Origin: Pontibacter pamirensis
GTDB lineage: Bacteria > Bacteroidota > Bacteroidia > Cytophagales > Hymenobacteraceae
Assembly: GCF_010015475.1 (NCBI RefSeq)
Contig: NZ_ML974110.1
Coordinates: forward strand, 1 to 51,817
Length of the DNA stretch: 51,817 bases
Direction: 5' to 3'
Below the pieces are notes generated by a model, which had not been told where the DNA came from, made no database searches, and saw nothing but the letters and a program-made list of their open reading frames with translations. This document shows positions 17,494 through 25,872 of this stretch, piece after piece (position 1 is the stretch's first letter; each line of letters opens with the position of its first letter). Both the position numbers and the translations under genes were made by a program.

Positions 17494-18810
17494 ATGGCAA
17501 TATTAACACAAGCAGAAGCACAGGCAGTACTTAAAAAGGCCTTGGCTTACTCAAAGGCTGATGAGTGTGAAATTACACTTAACGGCAACACAGGCGGCAA
17601 CATCCGCTATGCCAGAAACGAGGTATCTACGAGCGGCGCAGAAGAAAACGTTTCCATGTCGGTGGAGTCGCGTTTCGGGAAGCGGTCGGGTGTAGCCACT
17701 ATCAACGAATTCGACGATAAATCGCTGGAGAAGGTCATCAGGCGATCAGAAGAAACAGCGCGTCTGGCTCCTGAAAGCCCGGAGTATATAGCATTTTTAG
17801 GCCCACAAAAGTATACCATCACCAAAGAATTTTTTGATAGCACCAACAATGTTGACCCGGCTTATCGTGCCGATGCCGCTGCTAAAAGCATTGCCGCTGC
17901 TGCTGCCAAGGGCTTAACAGCGGCTGGCTTCCTGGAGCATTATAGCAACTTCACTGCTAAGATGAACTCGAAAGGCCTGTTTGCTTACCATCCATCTACG
18001 GTGGTGGATTTCTCGGTGACTGTGCGCACCGAAGATGGCACTGGCTCCGGTTACGTAACCCAAGACTATAGCGACATCAGCAAACTGGATACAGGAAAGG
18101 CCTCTCAGGTCGCTGCCGAAAAGGCTGCTACCTCCCGTAATGCCAGGGCACTGGAACCGGGCAAGTATACCGTTATCTTAGAGCCTGCCGCCTCTATCGA
18201 CCTGCTCCGCAACATGTTCAGCAACATGGACCAGCGCGCTGCCGAAGAAGGCCGTAGCTTTCTGAGCAAAACAGGGGGACAGACAAAGAAGGGCGAGAAA
18301 CTAGTAGATGAGCGCATTAACGTATATTCAGATCCGTCTAACCTGGAAGTGCCCGCTGCTCCTTTTGCAGGCGATGGCCGCCCACAGCAGAAAGTTACCT
18401 GGATAGATAAAGGCATGGTAAAGAACCTGTACAACACCCGCTACTGGGCTTCCAACAAAGGTGCTGCTTCAATTCCGCCTCCGGGCAATGTGATCATGGA
18501 AGGAGGCAACCAGTCGCTGGAAGATATGATCAAGAGCACGAGCCGCGGTATTCTGGTAACACGCCTGTGGTACATCCGCGCAGTAGACCCGCAGACGCTG
18601 CTTTATACCGGCCTTACCCGCGACGGTACATTCTACATCGAGAACGGCAAAATCATGTACCCGGTGAAGAACTTTCGCTTCAACGAGAGCCCGGTTATCA
18701 TGCTGAACAACCTGGAGGCGCTAGGTAAACCACAGCGCATCAACGGCAGCCTGATTCCACCGATGAAGATCCGTGACTTTACGTTCACCAGTCTTTCTGA
18801 TGCGGTATAA
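17494..18810 (+). CDS. TldE/PmbA-type partner of TldD
   Basis: 438 residues, TldE length. It lacks the HExxxH metal motif of its partner but keeps the family fold, for example NIRYARNEVSTSGAEENVSM near the start, a GKYTVILEPAASIDLL block in the middle, and LTRDGTFYIENGKIMYPVKN near the end. In characterised pairs TldE is the non-catalytic subunit closing the chamber. It has no signal peptide, unlike the TldD protein encoded just upstream, so either the partner signal is not used or the two ride together (the Tat system can export a complex on one signal). A palindromic repeat follows the gene. Confidence 0.87.
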   Translation: MAILTQAEAQAVLKKALAYSKADECEITLNGNTGGNIRYARNEVSTSGAEENVSMSVESRFGKRSGVATINEFDDKSLEKVIRRSEETARLAPESPEYIAFLGPQKYTITKEFFDSTNNVDPAYRADAAAKSIAAAAAKGLTAAGFLEHYSNFTAKMNSKGLFAYHPSTVVDFSVTVRTEDGTGSGYVTQDYSDISKLDTGKASQVAAEKAATSRNARALEPGKYTVILEPAASIDLLRNMFSNMDQRAAEEGRSFLSKTGGQTKKGEKLVDERINVYSDPSNLEVPAAPFAGDGRPQQKVTWIDKGMVKNLYNTRYWASNKGAASIPPPGNVIMEGGNQSLEDMIKSTSRGILVTRLWYIRAVDPQTLLYTGLTRDGTFYIENGKIMYPVKNFRFNESPVIMLNNLEALGKPQRINGSLIPPMKIRDFTFTSLSDAV

Positions 18811-18847
18811 GACCTGCTGAGATTATATTATATATGTGTATTTTTTC

Positions 18848-18917
18848 CTGTCATCTCGACGATAGGAGAGATCTTTTTAGTATTCCAGATAGATCTCTCC
18901 TATCGTCGAGATGACAG
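18848..18917. repeat. REP-like 27-bp perfect inverted repeat
   Basis: Arms at 18848-18874 and 18891-18917 are exact complements (CTGTCATCTCGACGATAGG... and its inverse) around a 16-nt loop. It lies between the tldE-like and DUF4159 genes. The type (TCATCTCGAC...GGAGAGATCT) resembles extragenic palindromes seen repeatedly in Bacteroidota genomes. It has no clear T-tract, so it may work as mRNA 3' stabiliser or simply be a non-autonomous mobile repeat. The palindrome is seen; the dispersed nature is from memory and needs a genome search. Confidence 0.75.
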
Positions 18918-18938
18918 TTAGTTTAAACCTGATTACTC

Positions 18939-19556
18939 TTGCAACCCTTCACCTTTGTGCGCTTACAATACCGCTCCGGCAACTGGGATACGGACCCGCG
19001 TATGCCGAGTAACCTGCTGCACTCGCTTATCCAGTACACAACGGTGAAAGTTGAGGAGCAGGAGAAGGTGGTGTCGCTGGAAAGTGCGGAGTTGTTCAAT
19101 TACCCATTCAGCTACTTGAGCGGCCACAAGCTGGTGCAGTTTAACCAGAAGGAGCGGCAGAACTTCGAAACCTATGTGCGCAATGGCGGTTTTGTGTTTG
19201 TAGACGACTGCAACCACGACATCGACGGCCTCTTTGCCCGTTCTTTTGAAGAGCAGATGCGGCAGATATTCGGGCAGAGCGCCCTTAAGAAAATCCCAAA
19301 CAACCACAAGCTTTATCGCAGCTTCTTCACCTTCGAGGAAGGCCCACCCACCACTTCGTTCGAGCTCAACGGTTGGGGCGACGACCTGGTGCATGATTAC
19401 CTGAAGGCAATTGAAGTGGACGGAAAAATAGCAGTGCTCTACAGCAACAAAGACTACGGCTGCGAATGGGACTACGACTTCCGGAATAAGCGTTGGCTCG
19501 CTGAGGATAATACCAAGTTCGGCGTCAACATCATCATGTACGCACTAACCAACTAA
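18939..19556 (+). CDS. DUF4159 protein
   Basis: 205 residues, TTG start. The family pattern is visible: FTFVRLQYRSGNWDTDPRMPSNLL, a hydrophobic YLSGHKLVQF step, GGFVFVDDCNHD, a HKLYRSFFTFEEGPP step, VLYSNKDYGCEW and FGVNIIMYALTN. DUF4159 has a glutamine-amidotransferase-like Rossmann fold (established for related domains), but no catalytic Cys-His-Glu triad is evident here, so it is probably a binding rather than an enzymatic domain. It opens the MoxR/DUF58 gene cluster. There is no signal peptide, which points to a cytoplasmic protein. Confidence 0.8.
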   Translation: MQPFTFVRLQYRSGNWDTDPRMPSNLLHSLIQYTTVKVEEQEKVVSLESAELFNYPFSYLSGHKLVQFNQKERQNFETYVRNGGFVFVDDCNHDIDGLFARSFEEQMRQIFGQSALKKIPNNHKLYRSFFTFEEGPPTTSFELNGWGDDLVHDYLKAIEVDGKIAVLYSNKDYGCEWDYDFRNKRWLAEDNTKFGVNIIMYALTN

Positions 19557-19576
19557 AGCGCAGTAGCAAATGCTTT

Positions 19577-19610
19577 GACCTCGCAGCGTGCGCAGCTCCT
19601 GCGAGTGTCT
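19577..19610 (+). repeat. 34-bp palindromic repeat, copy 1
   Basis: It lies between the DUF4159 and moxR genes, starting GACCTCGCAG and ending CTGCGAGTGTCT. It is the inverse of 27710-27743 with one mismatch in 34. Each copy folds on itself (CTCGCAG with CTGCGAG). Confidence 0.85.
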
Positions 19611-19629
19611 TGAACTAAGCAAACACAAA

Positions 19630-20625
19630 ATGACCGAACAAGACATAAACTACCTGCTAAACAAGCTTCCACGCCTGAAGCAGGAGATACAGAAAGTAAT
19701 TGTAGGCCAGGAGGAGGTACTGGACGAGGTGCTGATTACCTTGCTGGCCGGCGGGCACTGCCTGCTGGAAGGTGTGCCGGGCCTTGCCAAAACTTTACTG
19801 GTACGTACCTTAGCCAATGCCATGGATCTTGGCTTCCGGCGTATACAGTTCACGCCAGATCTGATGCCGACGGATATACTGGGCACCGAGGTGCTGGAGG
19901 AGGACCATGCGACCGGCAAGCGCTTTTTCAAATTCAACGAAGGCCCAATCTTCTCTAACATCGTGCTGGCCGACGAAATAAACCGGACACCGCCCAAAAC
20001 GCAGGCCGCCCTACTGGAGGCAATGCAGGAATATGAAGTAACGTATGCCGGCAAAACATATGAATTGCCGCGCCCTTTCTTCCTGCTGGCTACTCAGAAT
20101 CCGATAGAGCAGGCAGGAACCTACCCGCTGCCCGAAGCGCAGTTAGACCGTTTCCTGCTCTATATCAAGATTAAATACCCGACAGAGCAGGAAGAACTGA
20201 ATATACTCTCCAACACCACAGGCACCCGGCAGGTACAGGTGCAATCCAGCATTTCCGGTGAGGAGGTACTGCAGTTACGGCAGTTAGTGCGCGAAGTAAG
20301 TATCAGTGAAGAGTTGCTGCAATACGTAAACCACGTCGTGCGTGCCACCCGCCCTGATACCACTACGGTGGATTTTGTGAAAAACTACTGCCGCTGGGGA
20401 GCCGGGCCGAGAGCCGGGCAAGCGCTTATCCTGACAGCCAAGGCACGTGCGCTGCTGCACAACCGCTTTGCCGTGACGGCTGCCGACATACAAACCATGG
20501 CATACCCTGTACTCCGCCACCGTGTACTGGTGAACTTTACGGCAGAAGCAGAACGCATTACTCCTGACCGGGTGGTGGAGGAGCTGCTGCAGCACATAAA
20601 GTTACCAAAAGCCGTATTGCTATAG
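19630..20625 (+). CDS. MoxR-family AAA+ ATPase
   Basis: 331 residues from ATG 19630. Walker A GVPGLAKT at 48-55, Walker B VLADEINR (Asp115, Glu116), sensor 1 LLATQNPIEQAGTYPLPEAQLDRF and a C-terminal AAA lid. The family is a chaperone-like ATPase that works with vWA-domain partners to mature or remodel protein complexes. The neighbouring DUF58 gene supplies such a vWA-type partner. The frame is open upstream to 19588, but that would run into the palindromic repeat, so 19630 is preferred. It is the second gene of the cluster and is followed after 25 bp by an unrecognised gene. Confidence 0.93.
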   Translation: MTEQDINYLLNKLPRLKQEIQKVIVGQEEVLDEVLITLLAGGHCLLEGVPGLAKTLLVRTLANAMDLGFRRIQFTPDLMPTDILGTEVLEEDHATGKRFFKFNEGPIFSNIVLADEINRTPPKTQAALLEAMQEYEVTYAGKTYELPRPFFLLATQNPIEQAGTYPLPEAQLDRFLLYIKIKYPTEQEELNILSNTTGTRQVQVQSSISGEEVLQLRQLVREVSISEELLQYVNHVVRATRPDTTTVDFVKNYCRWGAGPRAGQALILTAKARALLHNRFAVTAADIQTMAYPVLRHRVLVNFTAEAERITPDRVVEELLQHIKLPKAVLL

Positions 20626-20650
20626 CATAAACAATGTTAAGTTTGAGCAT

Positions 20651-21205
20651 ATGCAGGAAGAAGTAGATATAGTTAAGATACCAGATGACCAGATAAGGAT
20701 TCTGAGGAACGTGCTGGGAGAAAGGATTTACTTTTTTTACTCAGACAAGCTACAGGTGGAGCGTGTAGAGGACAGCTACGTGTTCTGGTCCAACGGTTTT
20801 TCACTTGCGCTTTCTACCATTACCCAAGCACCCGGCAAGCTCAGGACCTACATCAACATAAGTGCTGATTACAGGACCTGCCCGAAAGAGGCAAGTACGT
20901 ACTATGAGTTTGAGGTGAATGTGAGCAATGCGCCTTTATGGCAGGAGGGCTCCCTGCAATTTGGCAAGCTCTCCAGCTTAAAGATATTCTCTGACCCTAT
21001 TCTGATGATAGAGATTTACCAGAACTGCAACAAGGCAGGCGAGAAAGGGCGGCTGCATGACTGTGCCTTGGTCTTCTACTCGCAGAGCAATAAGTACATG
21101 CTGCAGGCAAGGCAGGAACTGGTGGGTGGCGTGAACATTATGCTGCACGATGCCCTCATCGAAGCCCGAATTAAGGACTTGAAACTGCGCCACACCCTTG
21201 TCTAA
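20651..21205 (+). CDS. Unrecognised 184-aa protein in the MoxR cluster
   Basis: 184 residues, no signal peptide, no membrane segment and no motif I recognise. It is rich in beta-type sequence (YVFWSNGFSLALSTIT, TYINISADYRT), contains three cysteines, and ends with helices (NIMLHDALIEARIKDL). The gene sits between moxR and the DUF58 gene; its 3' end overlaps the DUF58 start by 8 bp, so it belongs to the same transcript. An interposed small cytoplasmic protein could be an adaptor or a substrate of the ATPase, but that is only position-based. It might also be an independent insertion that uses the operon promoter. Confidence 0.75.
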   Translation: MQEEVDIVKIPDDQIRILRNVLGERIYFFYSDKLQVERVEDSYVFWSNGFSLALSTITQAPGKLRTYINISADYRTCPKEASTYYEFEVNVSNAPLWQEGSLQFGKLSSLKIFSDPILMIEIYQNCNKAGEKGRLHDCALVFYSQSNKYMLQARQELVGGVNIMLHDALIEARIKDLKLRHTLV

Positions 21206-22091
21206 AGAAAAATTTATAGACCCCAGCGTACTGGCCACCATCAAAGATTTGCCGCTGCTTGCCCGCACAGTGGTAGAAGGCTTTCTGGCCGGGCAAAACC
21301 AAAGTTTGCGGCGCGGGGCCGGTTTGGAGTTCAGCCAGTACCGCAGCTACCAACCTGGTGACGATCTGCGGCAGCTCGACTGGAAAATGTTTGCCCGCTC
21401 TGACCGCTATTACATCCGGGAGGCGGAGGTAGATACGAACATCACAGTGCGGTTTGTAGTAGATGGCAGTGCCTCCATGGCGCATGAAGATACTAACGGC
21501 CTGCGCAAGATGGACTATGCCCGTTTCCTAGTCGCCTCACTGGCGTACCTGGCCTCGCTGCAGGGTGATGCCGTGGGTTTATATGTGCTGCACGAGGAGC
21601 AACTGATTAACCTCACGCCCCGCTCCGATAACATGCACCTGCAGCGCTTCTGGCATCAGTTAAGTGAGGTAGAGCCGCAGGGCAAATTCCCCGACACGCA
21701 GGCAGCAAACAACCTGCTCTCCGACAGGCGACAGAAAGAACTAACCGTATTTCTGACAGACCTGTACGAGCAGGAGGATGAAATAACAAACCTGCTTTAT
21801 AAGTTGGGAGCACAGCGGCACGAGCTATTGCTGTTTCACCTGATGGCCCGGAACGAACTAGACTTCAGCTACAGCGGCACCCTCACCTTCGAAGACCTGG
21901 AGACTGGCCGCACGCTACAGGTAAGCACTTCCGAACAGCGCAAAAGCTACCTCGAAAGGCTACAGGAGTGGCTGCAGCAAACTGAACGCGATATGCGCAG
22001 CCGTCAGATTGCCTACGACCGGTTTACGACAGATGAGCCCCTGGACAAAGCCCTCCGCACCTTTCTGCAGAAACGTTTACTGTATGGTTAA
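21198..22091 (+). CDS. DUF58 protein with vWA-like domain
   Basis: 297 residues, TTG start overlapping the previous gene. The DUF58 core is clear: RRGAGLEFSQYRSYQPGDDLRQLDWKMFARSDRYYIRE is the family signature (first part near residues 35-45), followed by a MIDAS-like DGSASM at about 89-94 typical of vWA folds. There is no transmembrane segment, so it is likely a cytosolic partner of the MoxR ATPase. In other bacteria MoxR plus DUF58 pairs, often with BatA-type membrane proteins, are linked to aerotolerance or envelope stress, but the target differs between clusters. Confidence 0.9.
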   Translation: MSKEKFIDPSVLATIKDLPLLARTVVEGFLAGQNQSLRRGAGLEFSQYRSYQPGDDLRQLDWKMFARSDRYYIREAEVDTNITVRFVVDGSASMAHEDTNGLRKMDYARFLVASLAYLASLQGDAVGLYVLHEEQLINLTPRSDNMHLQRFWHQLSEVEPQGKFPDTQAANNLLSDRRQKELTVFLTDLYEQEDEITNLLYKLGAQRHELLLFHLMARNELDFSYSGTLTFEDLETGRTLQVSTSEQRKSYLERLQEWLQQTERDMRSRQIAYDRFTTDEPLDKALRTFLQKRLLYG

Positions 22092-22172
22092 TGCTGAGTA
22101 TGCAGATGAGTGAACTGTGCCAACACTTTAGTCCCTCACAACTCTCTAACTTTTTAACTTTCTAACTCAATA

Positions 22173-23675
22173 GTGTTTTTCCTCGCTTCATACTGGCTTT
22201 TTGCAGCATCTGCCATTCTGATTCCCATCGCCATCCATCTCTGGAACAAACGGCAGGGAAAGACGGTGAAGATGGGCAGTTTACGCTGGCTGGAGGCCTC
22301 TGCCAGTAATCGCTGGAGCAGCATAAAGCTACATGATGTGGGGCTGCTGTTGCTGCGCTGCCTTATCCTGCTTTTATTAGCCGTAGCGTTGGCGCAGCCG
22401 GTCATAACGCGACCGCCGCAAACGCCGGAAAGCCAGAAAGCCGTGTACGTGGGGCAGGAGCTGCTACATACCTCCGCCACACGGCAGCAGCTGCAGCCTA
22501 CTATTGACTCGCTGCTACAGCGCGGCTACCGTTTGCATACCTATACACCAGACTTTGCCGCTATTTCACAGGAGCAGTGGCAACAGCTTAGCACTACCGC
22601 AGACTCAGCCATTCAGCACAGCGCCAACTATTGGGACTTGCTAGCAGCCCTAGGGGAGCGGCACCAACAGCCGCAGGATAGCATCTGGCTCTTTACTTCT
22701 GACCAACAGCGGCATTTTGCAGGCACGCGTCCTGATGGTATACCGGAAAATATCCGCTGGATTCCGGTTGCCTCCGAAGCCACTGCTACCTGGCTGCAGG
22801 CGGCAGTGCAGACATCTCCTGATAGCCTGCTGCTGTTTATCGGGAATGGCACCCGCGATGGCATCACCTACAACCGTTACTATACCCCTGCCGCTGCGCA
22901 AAGTATTACGGTAAATAACCAGCAGCTCCAACTACAAAGGCAGGCAGATACTTTACAAGCTATTTTCCCAGACAAAAGCATCAGCAAAGTAGAGGTGCAG
23001 ACGGAGCCGCTGCAGATAGCCATTCTTGCCGACGAGGCGCAGCAGCCAGAAGTGCGTTACCTGCAGGCTGCTATCAGCGCCATCAGTAGCTATACTGAGT
23101 TACCCATCCACATCACCTCAGCACAAGATACTGCGGTAGAATGGGTTTTCTGGTTACGGAGCGATGAGGTGCCGCCACTACTACAGGAACAGGTCGCGGA
23201 GCAGGGGCTAAAACTGTGGGTGCAGCCTGATACTGAGTTCAGCGCCATAAAAGCAAGTATGGCTACAGCCGGGGAAGAGGTGGCGGTGCACCAACTAAGT
23301 AGCATCACAGGAAATAATGCACAGCAGGCTATCTGGTCAACTCAAAGTGGTGAGGCACTGCTGACGGTGCAGTCAGTTGGTAAAGGCCACTTATACCGTT
23401 TCCGGAGCGGTTTTAGTCCGGACCGGAGTAGTTTAGGCCAGAGCGCACAGCTGCCGGAGTTGCTCCTGCCCCTGCTGTTTCCGCAGCAGGAAGCAGCCAT
23501 GTATGATGTGCGGGCGCTGGACGAACAGCAGCTGATGCCCGCACAAAAAGTAGCAGTCTTTGCGCCGGAAGCCCCGGAGGGGCAGCGTATATCCCTGCTA
23601 CCGTGGCTTGTGTTAGCGGCTTTTGTGTTATTTTTGATTGAAAGAGTAATCGCCGGGAGGCGCGCGATAGTATAG
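22173..23675 (+). CDS. BatA N-terminal-domain membrane protein
   Basis: 500 residues from a GTG start. Two N-terminal membrane helices (LASYWLFAASAILIPIAIHL, then LLLLRCLILLLLAVALAQP) with the block between them (GSLRWLEA) match the BatA N-terminal two-helix domain (TIGR02226 type). The following soluble part (about 85-465) looks like a vWA/amidotransferase-like fold without a visible MIDAS motif. A last helix (LLPWLVLAAFVLFLIERVIAG) anchors the C-terminus. It is the membrane partner expected next to MoxR and DUF58. The next gene starts 2 bp after the stop. Confidence 0.82.
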   Translation: MFFLASYWLFAASAILIPIAIHLWNKRQGKTVKMGSLRWLEASASNRWSSIKLHDVGLLLLRCLILLLLAVALAQPVITRPPQTPESQKAVYVGQELLHTSATRQQLQPTIDSLLQRGYRLHTYTPDFAAISQEQWQQLSTTADSAIQHSANYWDLLAALGERHQQPQDSIWLFTSDQQRHFAGTRPDGIPENIRWIPVASEATATWLQAAVQTSPDSLLLFIGNGTRDGITYNRYYTPAAAQSITVNNQQLQLQRQADTLQAIFPDKSISKVEVQTEPLQIAILADEAQQPEVRYLQAAISAISSYTELPIHITSAQDTAVEWVFWLRSDEVPPLLQEQVAEQGLKLWVQPDTEFSAIKASMATAGEEVAVHQLSSITGNNAQQAIWSTQSGEALLTVQSVGKGHLYRFRSGFSPDRSSLGQSAQLPELLLPLLFPQQEAAMYDVRALDEQQLMPAQKVAVFAPEAPEGQRISLLPWLVLAAFVLFLIERVIAGRRAIV

Positions 23676-23677
23676 GT

Positions 23678-25870
23678 ATGGCTTCAGACAGTAGCATTCA
23701 GATTCTCCACCGCATTCGCAGGCAGTATGTGCAGGCGAAGGCGCTGCTGTATGCCCTGCAGGCGCTGGCAGCCTTGGCTGTGGGCGCTGCGGTACTTTAT
23801 AAGTGGCAGTTTGAAGTACCTGTGTTTGCTGCTACAGCTATTGCTCTCATGCTGGCGGCAGTAGTTTATTTCGGGATGCGCTGGAGCAGTATCCGGGAAA
23901 CAGATTTAGTGCAGGTGGCGCGGCACCTTAACCGGCAGTACCCGCAACTGGAAGACAGCACAGGGCTGCTCCTCCGCGAAACAGGCAATCTCAACTTACT
24001 GGAAAGGCTGCAGCAGCAGAGGACAGCCGTCATACTCCAGGAACTTCATCCGGAGAAAGAGAAAACTTTCAGCCTGCGCAGTACCGCTACCTATGGGGCG
24101 CTGGGTCTGGCCCTGGTGTTATCAGCAGGTATTCTATACTTACCAGCGGCTCCGCTTGCAGCAACTGATGCACCAAAGGAGATACAAGTAGAATTTCCGG
24201 ATGCCCCCGTCACGGCAACAGACACCGCCACTGTTATAGAGAATATTGACATCACCATCACGCCTCCGGCCTATACCGGTAAAAGCACGTACCAGGCTGA
24301 AAGTCCGAACATACGTGTGGAAGAAGGTGCTACTGTCAGCTGGCGCATCCGCACAAACAAAGCTGCTAAAACGTTACAACTGGTACTAAATAAGGAGGAT
24401 GCGGCTGATTTAGCAGCCGGGGAGGAGAATGCTTATGTTCTGTCGCGCCGCTTTTCAGACCCTGCTGTGTACCAACTCAATCTCAACGGGCAGAAGTCTG
24501 CTTTCTATACAATAGAGATTACTCCGGACGAGCCTCCGGTTGTCCAGGTGCAGCAACCGAAGCAGTATACTGAGATTCTGTTTGGCGAGCCGCAGCGGGT
24601 GAATCTGCAGGCGCAGCTCTCTGACGACTACGGAATACGGGAAGCTAATATGATTGCCACCGTGGCCAAGGGTACAGGTGAGGCGGTGAAATTCCGGGAA
24701 GAGAAAATCAGCCTGGGCCTGAGCGGTACCCGCCGCAGCTTTACCGTGAACAAAACGCTGGACCTGCAGCAACTGGGTATGACGTATGGAGACGAGCTGT
24801 ACTTTTACGTGCAGGCCTGGGACAACCACCGTGGCTATACCCGGTCCGAAACCTACTTTGTGCAGATAGAGGACACCACCATTGTAGAGGCTGCCTTCGA
24901 CATGTCGATGGGCGTGAACCCGGTGCCGGAGTATTTCCGCAGTCAGCGCCAGATCATCATCGATACCGAGAAACTACTGGAGGAGCAGAAAAGCATCTCC
25001 CGCGCCACCTTTGAGGAGCGCTCTAACAACATAGGAGTAGACCAGAAGCTGCTGCGCCTGCGCTACGGTAAGTTTTTAGGCGAGGAGTCTGAATCAGGCA
25101 TCGGTCCGGGAGGCGGCATACCGGAAGGTGCTGAAGGACATGAGGAGGCGGAGCATTACGCTGACGACGGGCACGACCACCCGGAGCTTGAGAACCAGAA
25201 CGACCCGCAGGCGCTGCTCGAGCCTTACCTGCACAAGCACGACCAGGAAGGCGAGGCCACTATTTTTGAGCCTGCCGTAAAAGCTAAACTGAAAGGGGCA
25301 CTGGCGCAGATGTGGGAATCAGAGTTGCGCCTTCGTACGCACAAACCCAAAGAGGCACTGCCCTTCGAATACAAGGCGCTGCGCATGCTGAAGGAGGTGC
25401 AGCAGTCGCAGCGGGCCTATGTGGCCAAAACGGGTTTTGAGGCGCCACCCCTGAAAGAACCGGAACTGCGTCTGTCAGGAGAACTGAACAAAATTACGCC
25501 ACTGTCCGAAAGGCAGATTATTAAAGCGGAGACAAAGCTGCCCCATACCCGTGCAGCCCTGGATTGGCTGGAACGCTATAAAAGACAAGAAAAGTATAAG
25601 CAGCGGGATGTGCAGGTGCTGGAGCAGGCGGGGCAGGAATTGGCACAACAGGCCTTGAACAGGCCAGGGAACTATCTGCGTGCCCTGCAGGACCTAGGCA
25701 CGCTTATCGCAGACATGAACAGCGGGGAAGTCCTCTGCCCGTCCTGCCTGCGCACAGTCGAGCAGGCCTGGGTGGCGCTGTTGCCACCTGCAGCGCTGAC
25801 ACCGCAGCAGGAAACCGTTCGCCGCAGCCCTCTATCCCGGCAATACCTGAAACAGCTAAGCACTAACTGA
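23678..25870 (+). CDS. DUF4175-type large membrane-anchored protein
   Basis: 730 residues. Two membrane helices lie near the N-terminus (about 25-70) and a third near 145-160, then an exported beta-rich region (about 180-400: ITITPPAYTGKS, SDDYGIREANMIATV) that looks like repeated Ig-like domains, and a long helical acidic tail with a histidine/acidic patch (EGHEEAEHYADDGHDHPE) that might bind metal. The ITPPAYTG and ADDYG-type motifs are typical of the DUF4175 family of Bacteroidota MoxR clusters. The function is unknown. It is tightly packed (2 bp before, 2 bp after) in the operon. Confidence 0.75.
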   Translation: MASDSSIQILHRIRRQYVQAKALLYALQALAALAVGAAVLYKWQFEVPVFAATAIALMLAAVVYFGMRWSSIRETDLVQVARHLNRQYPQLEDSTGLLLRETGNLNLLERLQQQRTAVILQELHPEKEKTFSLRSTATYGALGLALVLSAGILYLPAAPLAATDAPKEIQVEFPDAPVTATDTATVIENIDITITPPAYTGKSTYQAESPNIRVEEGATVSWRIRTNKAAKTLQLVLNKEDAADLAAGEENAYVLSRRFSDPAVYQLNLNGQKSAFYTIEITPDEPPVVQVQQPKQYTEILFGEPQRVNLQAQLSDDYGIREANMIATVAKGTGEAVKFREEKISLGLSGTRRSFTVNKTLDLQQLGMTYGDELYFYVQAWDNHRGYTRSETYFVQIEDTTIVEAAFDMSMGVNPVPEYFRSQRQIIIDTEKLLEEQKSISRATFEERSNNIGVDQKLLRLRYGKFLGEESESGIGPGGGIPEGAEGHEEAEHYADDGHDHPELENQNDPQALLEPYLHKHDQEGEATIFEPAVKAKLKGALAQMWESELRLRTHKPKEALPFEYKALRMLKEVQQSQRAYVAKTGFEAPPLKEPELRLSGELNKITPLSERQIIKAETKLPHTRAALDWLERYKRQEKYKQRDVQVLEQAGQELAQQALNRPGNYLRALQDLGTLIADMNSGEVLCPSCLRTVEQAWVALLPPAALTPQQETVRRSPLSRQYLKQLSTN

Positions 25871-25872
25871 AC

